Assembly: GCA_027482245.1 (NCBI GenBank)
Contig: JAIXWG010000058.1
Coordinates: 1-64,000, forward strand
Reading direction: 5' to 3'
DNA length: 64,000 nucleotides
DNA from: Acetobacteraceae bacterium
GTDB lineage: Bacteria; Pseudomonadota; Alphaproteobacteria; Acetobacterales; Acetobacteraceae
Under the pieces are notes generated by a model, which worked only from the letters and a program-made list of their open reading frames with translations, did no database searches and was not told the origin of the DNA. Of the stretch, positions 8,462 through 17,259 are shown in pieces (positions within the stretch are counted from its first letter, which is position 1; every line of letters begins with the position of its first letter). The position numbers and the translations under genes were made by a program.

Positions 8462-9940
8462 TCAGCCCATGACCTCGCGCCAGGCCGCTGAGAGCTCGAT
8501 CAGCCCCAGCTCGATCATTTCGGTCGGGATGGAGGAGAAGCCGAGGCGGAGCATGTTGCGCGGCGGCTGCCCCGCATCGCCGGCGAAGAAGATCTCGCCA
8601 GGCTCGACCAGCACGCCGCGCCGCATCGCGGCCTCTGCAAGGCGCGCGGCGTCGAGCCAGGGCGGGCCGGCGAGCCAGAGCGCCGAACCGCCGGCGGTGC
8701 CGGACACGTGGAGCGCCGGCAGATGCGCCGCGAGGCCCCGGCGCAGCACCGCCTCGCGCTCGGCAAGGGTGCTGCCGATCCGGCGCAGCAGGGCCTCCGC
8801 GTGGCCCTGTTCCAGGAACAACGCCGCGGCGCGCTGGTTGTTGGCGGGCGGGTGCCGCAGCATCAGCCGCCGCAGCGCGCGCGCCTCCCGGATCAACGGC
8901 GCCGCCGCCACGATGAAGCCGAGCCGCAGGCCGGGCGCGAGCGTCTTCGACAGACTGCCGACATGCAGCACCCGCCCCGCCCTATCCAGGCTCTTCAGCG
9001 CCGGCGTCTGGCCCGCGACGAAGCCGAGTTCCGTCTCGTAGTCGTCCTCGATGAGGAGGAGGTCCGCCGCCTCCGCCAGCCGCAGCAGCTCCTGCCGCCG
9101 GGCGAGCGGCATCGTCGCCCCGGTCGGGCATTGGTGGCTCGGCGTGGTGTAGAGGAGATCGCAGGCGGCCAGCCCCGGCCCGGGCACCAGCCCGGCCTCG
9201 TCCACCGGCAGCGGCACGACGCGCCCCGCTTTCAACGCGAAGATGTTGCGCGCATCGGGATAGCCCGGATCCTCCATCCCCACGGCCGTCCGGGGGCCGC
9301 ACAGCAGTTCGGCCAGCAGGAACAGCGCGTGCTGCGCGCCGATGGTGACCATGATCTCATCCGGCCTGGCGAAGACGCCGCGGCGCGGCAGCAGGCGGCT
9401 GCGGATCTGCTCGACCAAGAGGGGGTCGTCGGCATCGACCAGGTCGGGCGCCCAGTCCCGGATGTCGGTCACCGCCAGGGCCTGGCGGCAGCAGGCCCGC
9501 CATGCGGCGATCGGGAACAGGCCTGCGTCGAACTGGCCGTAGAGGAAGGGGTAGCGAAAGGCCTGCCAGTCCCGCGGCTTCGCCAGGTTGCGCTGCGCCC
9601 CTGGCCGCTGGGTGAGCCGCCCCGCCCAGTCGAGCGACGGCGGCTCCGGAACCGGTGGACGGGCCGGGCGGTGGACCGCGCAGTCCGCCGCGACGAAGAA
9701 GCCGCGGCGCGGCTGCGCCACGAGCAGCCCGGCCTCCACCAGCTGTCCATAGACAAGCCCCACCGTGTTGCGTGCCACGCCGAGTTGCCTGGCGAGTTGC
9801 CGCGGCGACGGCACCGCCGTGGCGCGCGGCAGGCGGCGGTCCAGGATCGCATCCACCATCTGGCGGCGGAGCTGGACCTGCAGCGTTTCCGCCCCGTTGG
9901 CCTGGAGGTCGAAGAGCCCCTGCCAGATCGTCCCGGTCAC
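8462..9940 (-). CDS. MocR/PdxR-type transcriptional regulator (GntR HTH plus aminotransferase-like domain)
   Basis: A 492-residue two-domain regulator. Residues ~15-80 form a GntR winged helix (LRRQMVDAILDRRLPRATAV then PSPRQLARQLGVARNTVGLV). The remainder is an aminotransferase class I/II-like domain with the PLP lysine in HVGSLSKTLAPGLRLGF. Such proteins sense PLP or an amino compound bound as an aldimine. The start is a GTG at 9940. It is the last gene of the long minus-strand operon, 15 bases after the receptor gene, which suggests it responds to the compound handled by that operon or by the neighbouring aminotransferase. No DNA site can be assigned. Confidence 0.88.
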   Translation of the reverse strand: MTGTIWQGLFDLQANGAETLQVQLRRQMVDAILDRRLPRATAVPSPRQLARQLGVARNTVGLVYGQLVEAGLLVAQPRRGFFVAADCAVHRPARPPVPEPPSLDWAGRLTQRPGAQRNLAKPRDWQAFRYPFLYGQFDAGLFPIAAWRACCRQALAVTDIRDWAPDLVDADDPLLVEQIRSRLLPRRGVFARPDEIMVTIGAQHALFLLAELLCGPRTAVGMEDPGYPDARNIFALKAGRVVPLPVDEAGLVPGPGLAACDLLYTTPSHQCPTGATMPLARRQELLRLAEAADLLLIEDDYETELGFVAGQTPALKSLDRAGRVLHVGSLSKTLAPGLRLGFIVAAAPLIREARALRRLMLRHPPANNQRAAALFLEQGHAEALLRRIGSTLAEREAVLRRGLAAHLPALHVSGTAGGSALWLAGPPWLDAARLAEAAMRRGVLVEPGEIFFAGDAGQPPRNMLRLGFSSIPTEMIELGLIELSAAWREVMG

Positions 9941-9955
9941 GGCGGAGCGGCCCGG

Positions 9956-11521
9956 TCAGGGCGCCGCGCGCAGTGCCGTCGGCATGAAGAAGCCATCGCC
10001 GCGCGCCTCGTGCCGCAGCCCGCGCCGCGTCGCATAGGCGTTGCGTAGCATGAAGAGTGGGATTACCGGCAGATCCTCGGCCACCATCCGCACCGCCTGC
10101 AGCAGCAGCGCCTCGCGCGGGCCGTCCTCGAAGATGGCGGCGCTGCGGGCGACAATGTCGTCCAGGCGGGAGTTCGAATAGCGGCCGAAGTTGAAGGCGC
10201 CCGTGCGCGCAGCGGCATCACGGGTGCCGATGGCGCTCGCGAAGGGCGAGACGACGCTGCCATAGGTCGCGCCCCAACTGGCCAGGGACATGCCGAACTC
10301 CGCGCGCGCCTGGCGCGGCGCATAGGCGGTGAGCGGCAGCGCCTCCACCTGCGTCTGCACGCCGATCCGGGTCCATTGCTGCGCGACAGCCTGGGCGATG
10401 CGCGCATCGTTCGGGATCGGACTGCCGTTAGGCGAGAGGATGGTGAGCCGGAAGCCTTGCGGATAGCCGGCCTCCGCCAGCAGCCGCCGCGCCGCCGCGG
10501 GATCGGCGCGCGGCACGCCGATCGCGGGATCATGCGTGAAGGTGCCGGGCGGCATGAACTGGAAGGCCGGGTCGGCCATGCCCTCCATGACACGCTCCGC
10601 CAGCTGGTCGCGTGCGATCGCGAGCGACAGGGCCTGCCGCACGCGGGGGTCGCGCAGCGGGTTGGCGGCCAGCCGCTCGCCATTCGGGCCGGCGAGGAGG
10701 GGCGGCTCCGGCACCTCCGCCAGATGGTTCGGAGTCAGGTAGGCCATCCGGACGCCGGCGGCTTCGGTCACGGTGATGCGGGGTTCGGACCGCAGCCGCG
10801 GCAGGTCGCTGCTCGGCACCTGGTCGATCGCGTCCACGTCGCCGGACAGCAGCGCCGCGACGCGGGAGGTCGGGCTGCGCACGATGCGCAGCGTCACGCG
10901 CGCCCATGGTTCCGGCGGGCCCCAATAGGCGTCGTTCCGGACCATCTCCACCAACTCGTTCGGCACGTAGCGCTGCAGCCGGTAGGGGCCGGTGGTGACG
11001 GTCATGCGGCCGGCATTGATGTCCTCTGTCGTCGCGCCGTCCATCGCGTGGCGCGGCAGGATTGCGATGTAGGAGAGGTCTACGGGCAGCGTCGCATGCG
11101 GCTGGGTGGTGTGCACGCGCAGCGTCAGCGCATCCACCACCTCCATACGGTCGATCGCCCGCAGCGTGGAGCCATAGCCGCCCGGGCTATTCGGCAGGGT
11201 TCGCGCGCGCTGGATGGAGAAGGCCGCGTCCTCCGCGGTGAAGGGTTGGCCGTCGCTCCAGCCTATGCCGGGGCGGAGCCTGAACTCCCAGGCGGTGTCG
11301 CCGACGGGCGACCACGACAAGGCCAGCGAGGGCTGCAGGCGCAGTTGCAGGTCGCGCTCCGTCAACCGGCTGAAGGTCGCGGTCTGCAGAGCGTTGTTGG
11401 CGATGCCGTTGAAGAAGTGGGGATCGGCTGCAAGCGGCGGGGAGCCCGTCGCCATGGTGAGCGTCTGCGCCATGGCGGGCCCGACGCCCAGCAGGGCGAG
11501 CAGCAGCGGGAGAACCCTCAT
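9956..11521 (-). CDS. ABC transporter substrate-binding protein, family 5 (oligopeptide/opine type)
   Basis: A 521-residue periplasmic receptor with a clear signal peptide (MRVLPLLLALLGVGPAMAQ). It has the family-5 pattern: SLALSWSPVGDTAWEFRLRPG, then FTAEDAAFSIQRA, TTGPYRLQRYVPNE, and DPRVRQALSLAIARDQLAE. These receptors feed peptides, opines or similar compounds to Dpp/Opp-type permeases. None of the permease or ATPase genes are in the window, so it would depend on proteins encoded elsewhere. Its ATG overlaps the amidase stop by four bases, tying it to the seven-gene operon. Confidence 0.88.
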   Translation of the reverse strand: MRVLPLLLALLGVGPAMAQTLTMATGSPPLAADPHFFNGIANNALQTATFSRLTERDLQLRLQPSLALSWSPVGDTAWEFRLRPGIGWSDGQPFTAEDAAFSIQRARTLPNSPGGYGSTLRAIDRMEVVDALTLRVHTTQPHATLPVDLSYIAILPRHAMDGATTEDINAGRMTVTTGPYRLQRYVPNELVEMVRNDAYWGPPEPWARVTLRIVRSPTSRVAALLSGDVDAIDQVPSSDLPRLRSEPRITVTEAAGVRMAYLTPNHLAEVPEPPLLAGPNGERLAANPLRDPRVRQALSLAIARDQLAERVMEGMADPAFQFMPPGTFTHDPAIGVPRADPAAARRLLAEAGYPQGFRLTILSPNGSPIPNDARIAQAVAQQWTRIGVQTQVEALPLTAYAPRQARAEFGMSLASWGATYGSVVSPFASAIGTRDAAARTGAFNFGRYSNSRLDDIVARSAAIFEDGPREALLLQAVRMVAEDLPVIPLFMLRNAYATRRGLRHEARGDGFFMPTALRAAP

Positions 11522-12972
11522 GCGGTGGCTCCTCGCCCGTTGAGCAACGGCGCTTCCGGCGGGCGCTGATGTGCCCAGGGGCGCTGCGCTTCGATCTGCG
11601 CGGCGACACGGATGAGGGTGGGCTCCGCGCCATAGCGGCCGGCGACCTGCACGCCGATCGGCAGGCCGTCCTGGTTCCGCGTCCAGGGCAGCGCGGCGGC
11701 GGGGTGGCCGCTGCAGTTGAAGACGCGCGTGAAGGCGATGCTGGCCGCGCCCAGCGCCAGGCGCGTCGGCACGTCGGAAGCCGACATGCTGAGCAGCCCC
11801 AGGCGCGGCGGCGGGATGCAGCTCAGCGGCGTCAGCAGCAGGTCGAAGCGGTCGAACAGCGCGTCCACCGCCTGGCCGACGCGCAGCAGCGTGCGTTGGG
11901 CGCGCAGGTAGTCCGGCGCGCTGATCTCGCCCTGCATGACGCGCACCCAGGTGCCGGGCTCCAGATCGTCAGGGCCGAGCGCACGGCCGAGCGCTGCCGC
12001 GCGGTCCTGCAGCGCGACGCGCAGGTTCGACGCGACGAGGACCACCGCCGCGTCCTGCCAGCGCCTGATAGCGATGGGCAACGCCGTCTCCTCGACATCG
12101 TGGCCGAGCCCGGCGAGCAGCGCCGCCGCATCGCGGGTGGCTGCCTCGCAGGCGGGATGCAGGACTGGCCCCTCGATGAAGGGCGTCAGCAGCAGCCCGA
12201 TGCGCAGCCGGCCGGGATAGCGGCCGACCTCCTGCAGCAGCGGGCGTTGGAAGGGCGACAGGCGGCGCGGGTTGCCGGCCTCCGGTCCCGCCGTGGCGTC
12301 GATCAGCGCCGCGCTGTCGCGCACGCTGCGCGTGACGAAACCCGGCGTGCCGAGCCCGCCGAGCCGCTCGGGCCATGACGGGCCCGAGGGCAGTCGCGCA
12401 CGCGTCGTCTTCAGCGCGAAGAGCCCGCAATTCACCGCAGGCTGGCGCAGCGACCCCCCGCCGTCGCCGCCCTGCGCCGTCGGCACGATGCCCGCCGCGA
12501 CGGCCGCCGCGGCGCCGCCGCTCGATCCGCCCGTGCTGTGGGCGAGCTTCCACGGATTGCGGGCCGGGCCGTAAAGGGCGGGCTCCGTCGAGGTGCTCTG
12601 CGCGAGTTCCGGCATGTTGGTCCGGCCGAACAGTACGAGCCCCGCGCGGCGCATTCGCACAGCCAGCTCGTCATCCACCTCGTCCCGGTGGTCGGCGAAG
12701 AGGCGGCTGCCGAAGCCGCGGATCGTGCCGGCGATGGCGACGTCGTCCTTGACCAGCATCGGCACGCCGCGCAGCGGGCCGTCCGGCAGGCCGCCGACGA
12801 TCGTCTCGCGCGCGATGGCGTCCAGGCGGCGGACGACAGCGTTGATGGCGGGGTTCACTGCCTCGGTCCGCGCGAGCGCGGCGTCCAGCAGCTCGGCCGG
12901 CGACACCTCGCGGCGCGCGACCAGCGTCGCGAGCCCCACGGCATCCTGGGCGGCATACTCCTCGAAGGTCAT
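11518..12972 (-). CDS. Amidase-signature family hydrolase
   Basis: A 484-residue amidase-signature enzyme. The Ser-Ser-Lys triad is visible: K in PMLVKDDVAIAG, the cis-serine in STGGSSGGAAAAVAAG and the catalytic serine in GGDGGGSLRQPAVNCG. It hydrolyses an amide bond in the cytoplasm (no signal peptide). The ATG at 12972 is chosen because the conserved MTFEEYAAQDAVGLATLVA start follows and because it overlaps the stop of the upstream serine hydrolase by four bases. The open frame continues much further upstream only as antisense shadow. With a serine hydrolase, sulfatase and two receptors in the same operon, the substrate is probably an amide-bearing small molecule. Confidence 0.88.
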   Translation of the reverse strand: MTFEEYAAQDAVGLATLVARREVSPAELLDAALARTEAVNPAINAVVRRLDAIARETIVGGLPDGPLRGVPMLVKDDVAIAGTIRGFGSRLFADHRDEVDDELAVRMRRAGLVLFGRTNMPELAQSTSTEPALYGPARNPWKLAHSTGGSSGGAAAAVAAGIVPTAQGGDGGGSLRQPAVNCGLFALKTTRARLPSGPSWPERLGGLGTPGFVTRSVRDSAALIDATAGPEAGNPRRLSPFQRPLLQEVGRYPGRLRIGLLLTPFIEGPVLHPACEAATRDAAALLAGLGHDVEETALPIAIRRWQDAAVVLVASNLRVALQDRAAALGRALGPDDLEPGTWVRVMQGEISAPDYLRAQRTLLRVGQAVDALFDRFDLLLTPLSCIPPPRLGLLSMSASDVPTRLALGAASIAFTRVFNCSGHPAAALPWTRNQDGLPIGVQVAGRYGAEPTLIRVAAQIEAQRPWAHQRPPEAPLLNGRGATA

Positions 12973-14183
12973 GCGGGGGCGAAGTCCTGTGCGAGCGCGC
13001 GCCAGATCTGCGCCAGGGCATGCGCTTCCGGCTGCGGCGGCGGGCCGGGGATGGAGGAAAACTGCGCGACGACCAGCTCCGACCGCGGCGAGATCCAAAG
13101 GCGCTGGCCGTAGCGTCCGTTCGCCAACAGCGTCCCGTGCGCGTCGTGGCCGAGATACCAGAAGCTGCGATACGACCCGCCGGGCAGGTCGCGCGCATAG
13201 GGCGTCGGCGCGAAATGCGCGCGGTCGCCGCCGCGCGCAATGTCGGCAAGGAACGCCTCCGGCACCACCTGCCGGCCGAAGGCGGTGCCGCCCAGCCGCA
13301 TCATCTCGCCGAGCCGCGCGAGGTCGCGCAGCGTGGTCGCGACGCCGCCCGAGAGCGAAGGCATGGCCTGGCGATCGACGATGACGAAGGCGTCGCGCTC
13401 CGCACCGATCCGGCGCCACAGCAGGTCCTGCACCAGCATCGCGGGATCGATGCCGGTGGCGCGCGCCAGCGCCCAGGACACCGCCTCGGTCTGGCCGTTG
13501 TCGTAGAAGAAGCGCTGGCCATGGGCGGCGACAGCGGGATCACGCGGGCGCTGCGCCACCATCGGGAACAGGCCCTCCGGCGCGCCATCGCGCCAGGGCA
13601 GCAGGCCAAGCGCCTCGTAGACGCCGCCATCCTGCCCGCCGATCTGCGGGTCGCGCCAGGGCATGGGCGGCCGTGCGACCGCAGCGGTCATGTCCAGAAG
13701 CTGCTGCAGCGTTGCGTCGCCGATCGGGCGGCCGCGCAGTTCCGGCACGTAGTGCTCCACCGCGCGGCCCAGGACGACCGCCCCCTGCGCCGCCAGGATG
13801 CCCGCCAGCAGGCCGCAGATGCTCTTGCTGATGGAGGCGACCATGTGCCGATCCTCGGCGCGCATGCCGTGCCAGAAGCGCTCCCACACGACACGTCCGC
13901 GATGAAGGACGAGGAAGGCGTTGCAGTGCAGCGCCGCGAGCAGGTCGTCGAGGCGCTCCGGCGCGCCACCTTCGGCGCGCGCGACCATCAAGCCGCCGAG
14001 GTCCTGCGGCGCGGCCGGCACGTCCAGCACCGGACCGTCGCCGCGCCAGGCGGTGGCGGAGGGCAGCATGCGGCTGCGGTTCAGATGGCTCCAGCGCAGC
14101 CAGGGCAGGTGCGACCAATTCTCGGGGCCCAGCCGGCTTTCGGGTGCGGGCGGGAAGCCCGCCATCGGCGTCGGCGCCTGCAT
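12969..14183 (-). CDS. Serine hydrolase of the beta-lactamase/esterase (class C-like) family
   Basis: A 404-residue protein with the penicillin-binding fold of family VIII esterases and class C beta-lactamases. The Ser-x-x-Lys motif appears in MVASISKSICGLLAG, with YDNGQTEAVSW as a likely second motif. No signal peptide is evident. The ATG at 14183 follows a GGGCAGG-rich ribosome-binding region; the frame extends upstream but overlaps the TctC gene. It lies between TctC (11 bases) and amidase (4-base overlap). Family members cleave esters or small beta-lactams. I infer an ester- or amide-cleaving step in the operon. Confidence 0.82.
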   Translation of the reverse strand: MQAPTPMAGFPPAPESRLGPENWSHLPWLRWSHLNRSRMLPSATAWRGDGPVLDVPAAPQDLGGLMVARAEGGAPERLDDLLAALHCNAFLVLHRGRVVWERFWHGMRAEDRHMVASISKSICGLLAGILAAQGAVVLGRAVEHYVPELRGRPIGDATLQQLLDMTAAVARPPMPWRDPQIGGQDGGVYEALGLLPWRDGAPEGLFPMVAQRPRDPAVAAHGQRFFYDNGQTEAVSWALARATGIDPAMLVQDLLWRRIGAERDAFVIVDRQAMPSLSGGVATTLRDLARLGEMMRLGGTAFGRQVVPEAFLADIARGGDRAHFAPTPYARDLPGGSYRSFWYLGHDAHGTLLANGRYGQRLWISPRSELVVAQFSSIPGPPPQPEAHALAQIWRALAQDFAPA

Positions 14184-14194
14184 CCTGCCCTGCC

Positions 14195-15166
14195 CTATTC
14201 GTTCACGAGGCCGAGCCGCGCACCGGCATCGGCCCAGATGCGGCTCTCCCGCTCGATCCGGCGCGACAGCGCTTCCGGCGGGCCGCCCAGCGGGTCCAGG
14301 GCGAGGTCCGCGAGCAGCCGCCGCACTTGGTCCTGGGCGAGCCCCGTGGCGACTTCCGCGTTCAGCCGCGCGACGACCGCGCGTGGCGTGCCACGTGGCG
14401 CGAGCAGGCAGAACCACTGGTCCAGCGCGAAGTCCTGCAGGCCGAGCGCTTCCGCGACGGTCGGCACGTTCGGCAGTGCTACGGAACGCTGCGCGGAGGT
14501 GACGGCGAGCGCGCGCAGGCGGCCCTCGCGCACATGCGGCACCACCGGCGTCGAGCCCAGCACGCCAAGCGGCACCTGGCCGCCCAGCAGGTCATTGATG
14601 GCCTGGCCGCCACCGCGATAGGCGACCGGCGTCATGCGGATGCCGACGCGATCCGCCATCAACGCCGCGGCGAGGTGCTGCGTACCGCCGAGCCCTGCGA
14701 CGACATAGGGCATGTCCTGTCCGCGGCGCGCGCGCGCGACGAGGTCGGGCAGCGTGCCGATGCCGAGCGAGGGATGGACGGCGATGACGACGGGCTGGGA
14801 GACGGTCAGCGCCACGGGATCGAAGTCGCGGGCGACGTCATAGGGCAGGCCCGGCTTGATCAGCGTCTGGAACACCGCCGAATCAGCGGCCACGACCAGG
14901 GTGTTCCCGTCCGCCGGCGATCGCGCGACCGCTTCCATGCCGATCGCGCCATTCGCGCCGGCGCGGTTCTCCATCACCAGCGGCTGGCCCAGCCGCTCGC
15001 CCATCCCCGGCGCGATGGCGCGGATCGAGACGTCGGAGGTGCCGCCGGGCGCATAAGGGACGACGACGCGGATCGGCCGGCTCGGCCACGCCTGTGCCAC
15101 GGCGTGGCGCGCTGGCAGCCCCGTCGCCGCCAGGGTGGCGAAGCGGAGCAGGTGGCGGCGCTTCAT
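14195..15166 (-). CDS. TctC/Bug-family substrate-binding protein (sulfatase operon)
   Basis: A 323-residue periplasmic receptor with a Tat-like leader (MKRRHLLRFATLAATGLPARHAVAQ cut near AVAQ). The opening RPIRVVVPYAPGGTSDVSIR, ENRAGANGAIGMEAVARSP and AYRGGGQAINDLLGGQVPLG are family signatures. It is a close paralogue of the receptor at 7439-8452. It sits between the sulfatase (27 bases) and the serine hydrolase (11 bases), so its ligand probably enters the same pathway. No TctAB genes are nearby. Confidence 0.88.
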   Translation of the reverse strand: MKRRHLLRFATLAATGLPARHAVAQAWPSRPIRVVVPYAPGGTSDVSIRAIAPGMGERLGQPLVMENRAGANGAIGMEAVARSPADGNTLVVAADSAVFQTLIKPGLPYDVARDFDPVALTVSQPVVIAVHPSLGIGTLPDLVARARRGQDMPYVVAGLGGTQHLAAALMADRVGIRMTPVAYRGGGQAINDLLGGQVPLGVLGSTPVVPHVREGRLRALAVTSAQRSVALPNVPTVAEALGLQDFALDQWFCLLAPRGTPRAVVARLNAEVATGLAQDQVRRLLADLALDPLGGPPEALSRRIERESRIWADAGARLGLVNE

Positions 15167-15193
15167 CGTTCTCCCCTTTCCTGCCGTGACCGG

Positions 15194-16726
15194 TCAGGCC
15201 ATGCCGATCGGCTCTTTGAGGTCGCGGCGCAGCGGACCAGGGCGCGCCCGCAGCAGTTCCTCGAACTGGCGCCGCAGGCCGCGGCTGGCCGGGTCGTCGA
15301 AGCGGTTCTCCATCTCCTCGGGGTCGTTCACGAGGTCGTAGAGCTCGCCGGCACCGCTGTTCAGCTCGAAGGTGCACTTCGCGGTCGCGGTGCGGATGGT
15401 GCGCAGCGAGAGCCCCACGCCGCAGCGCGCGGGATGGACATCCCATTCGCTGTAGGCGGCATCGCGCTGCTCGGCACCACCGGAGGCCAGTGGCAGCAGG
15501 CTGCGGCCCTGGAAGGGTGCCGCCCCCGTCTGCCCCGTGAAGTCCAGCATGGTCGGCGTGAGGTCGAGGGTGGAGACGGGCTCGCGCACCACCGTGCCGC
15601 GCGCGACGCCGGGTCCGGCGACGATCATGCCGACGCGCAGCAGATCCTCGTAGGGCGTCGGGCCCTTCAGGTAGAGCCCGTGGTTGCCGAGCAGCTCGCC
15701 GTGATCCGTCGTGTAGATCACCAGCGTGTCCTCGGCGAGGCCAAGCGAGGCGAGGCCTTCCAGGATGCGGCCAACGGAGTGGTCGATCAGCGAGACCATG
15801 CCGTAGGTGTTCGCCGTCATGTGCGCGAGCTGCAGGTCGCTCTGCGGCACGACGCGACTGGCCTCCGTGCGGAAGCGCACGGCCATCGGGTCGGGACTGT
15901 CCGGCACGCCTTCCAGGGATGCACGGTGCCACCAGGGCCGGCGATCCAGGTCGGGCCGGCGATGCTTCGGCAGCGTCACGTCCTTCGGATCGTACATCCG
16001 GCTCCAGGGCAGCGGCGCGTCGAAGGGATGGTGCGGATCGGGGAAGGACACCCAGGCGCAGAAGGGCTTGTCGCGACCCTGGCGGTTCAGCCAGGCCAGA
16101 GTGCGGTCGGCGACCCAGGTGCTGGTGTGCCAGGCGACCGGTAGGGCGGAGTGCCAGGTCTGCGCCGCGCCGACCTCCTCGTCGGTCGAGTCCTGCCACA
16201 GGCGATAGGCTTCCTCGTCGCGGCCGCGGCTGAGGAACCAGCGCTCGTAATGTCCGACGACGGGGCGATGGATCGGGCGGACGCGGTTGAAGTGGCCGAG
16301 CACGCAAAGCTCCGCGTGCTGGAAGCCCATGTAGGGACCAGCCCAACCGCCCTCGTACAGCGCGCCGTTGAAGCGATCCTCCGGCGTGCCGGTCGGCGCA
16401 TAGGTGTTCTTGGTCGCGAAATGCGCCTTGCCGATGAAGGCGGTACGCCAGCCCGCACGCGCCAGCGTCTCCGCGAAGCCCTGAGCCCCGACCTCGGGCT
16501 CGAGGTCCACGCCATTGTCCCAGACGCCATGCGTCAGCGGCAACAGCCCGGTCAGGATGGAGGCGCGGGAGGGCTGGCAAACCAGGTTCGGCGTGATGCA
16601 GGCGGAGAAGCGTGTGCCGCCCCGCGCGAGGCGGTCGAGATGCGGCGTCTGTACGACGGCCTTCTCGAAGCCGAAATGGTCGTGGCGCTGCTGGTCGGAG
16701 GTGATGAGCAGGATGTTGCGCGGCAT
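15194..16726 (-). CDS. Sulfatase-family hydrolase with a CxPSR formylglycine motif
   Basis: A 510-residue member of the alkaline-phosphatase-superfamily sulfatases. The N-terminus NILLITSDQQRHDHFGF carries the first metal ligands. C50 in CQPSRASILTG is the cysteine converted to formylglycine by a maturation enzyme (not encoded in the window). A second metal site is visible in IYTTDHGELLGNHG. No signal peptide is apparent, so it would act in the cytoplasm. Family members hydrolyse sulfate esters; some relatives cleave phosphonates or choline-sulfate. It is the second gene of the seven-gene operon, 11 bases after the SnoaL-like gene. The substrate is unknown. Confidence 0.88.
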   Translation of the reverse strand: MPRNILLITSDQQRHDHFGFEKAVVQTPHLDRLARGGTRFSACITPNLVCQPSRASILTGLLPLTHGVWDNGVDLEPEVGAQGFAETLARAGWRTAFIGKAHFATKNTYAPTGTPEDRFNGALYEGGWAGPYMGFQHAELCVLGHFNRVRPIHRPVVGHYERWFLSRGRDEEAYRLWQDSTDEEVGAAQTWHSALPVAWHTSTWVADRTLAWLNRQGRDKPFCAWVSFPDPHHPFDAPLPWSRMYDPKDVTLPKHRRPDLDRRPWWHRASLEGVPDSPDPMAVRFRTEASRVVPQSDLQLAHMTANTYGMVSLIDHSVGRILEGLASLGLAEDTLVIYTTDHGELLGNHGLYLKGPTPYEDLLRVGMIVAGPGVARGTVVREPVSTLDLTPTMLDFTGQTGAAPFQGRSLLPLASGGAEQRDAAYSEWDVHPARCGVGLSLRTIRTATAKCTFELNSGAGELYDLVNDPEEMENRFDDPASRGLRRQFEELLRARPGPLRRDLKEPIGMA

Positions 16727-16737
16727 GGGCCCTGTCC

Positions 16738-17124
16738 TCAGTCCGCGAAGCTCGAGCGCAGCTGCGCGGCCCAGCGGCCATTCAGCTTCGCCACGATCCA
16801 GATCGAGCGGAACGTGCCCAGCACCGAGCCATCCCCGCGGTATCGCGTGAACTGCACGTCGAGATGGACCTTGTCAGCGGAAGCCGCGATCGGGCGGCGG
16901 AAGTCCCAGGCGCTGTGGTGCCAGCCCGCGCCGGCACGGGCGAGGAAGTCGGCCAGATAGGTGTCGGGCCTCTCCCACACCTGCAGCCGGCCCTGCGTCA
17001 GGCGGTAGTGCGGGAAGTGCAGCTCGGCGGTCATGCCTTCCTGGTCGCCCGCGTTCAGCGCGGCCATGTGGCGGTCCAGCACCGCGGTCGCCGCCGCGAC
17101 GGGATCCTCGTCCAGCACTGCCAT
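16738..17124 (-). CDS. SnoaL/NTF2-like small protein, first gene of the sulfatase operon
   Basis: A 128-residue protein with the cone-shaped NTF2/SnoaL pattern: an N-terminal helix with MAALNAGDQEGM, then HFPHYRL, and C-terminal strands KVHLDVQFTRYRGDGSVLGTF and WIVAKLNGRWAAQLRSSF. Such proteins are often lyases, isomerases or subunits of dioxygenases, so the function is open. The ATG at 17124 follows a GAGGAGGTGGGG ribosome-binding site. It opens the operon facing away from the divergent LysR gene 135 bases away, and is probably the gene nearest the regulated promoter. Confidence 0.75.
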   Translation of the reverse strand: MAVLDEDPVAAATAVLDRHMAALNAGDQEGMTAELHFPHYRLTQGRLQVWERPDTYLADFLARAGAGWHHSAWDFRRPIAASADKVHLDVQFTRYRGDGSVLGTFRSIWIVAKLNGRWAAQLRSSFAD

Positions 17125-17205
17125 CCCCACCTCCTCACGCCGGGCGCTGGCACGGGCATGGTCGCCCGGCCGGCACGGTCGCAAGGGTGAGGCTATCGAT
17201 GGGCA

Positions 17206-17218
17206 TTCATGCGCAGAA
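17206..17218. promoter_or_regulatory. Candidate LysR-type binding site (T-N11-A) between divergent transcription units
   Basis: The 13-base TTCATGCGCAGAA has the T-N11-A form with TTC/GAA arms and a TGCGCA centre. The block TTCATGCG recurs at 17237-17244. It lies in the 135-base gap between the divergent LysR gene and the sulfatase operon, exactly where LysR regulators usually bind. No binding evidence is available; the match is by pattern only. Confidence 0.4.
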
Positions 17219-17259
17219 ATGATATTTCCCTATATCTTCATGCGTCCGGAGGATGATCC

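Noticed and set aside
8708..10048. 446-residue open frame opposite the MocR gene
   Set aside because: No family pattern and fully overlapped by a gene with clear domains.
14144..16144. 666-residue open frame on the plus strand
   Set aside because: Antisense to TctC and sulfatase genes, both with strong motifs.
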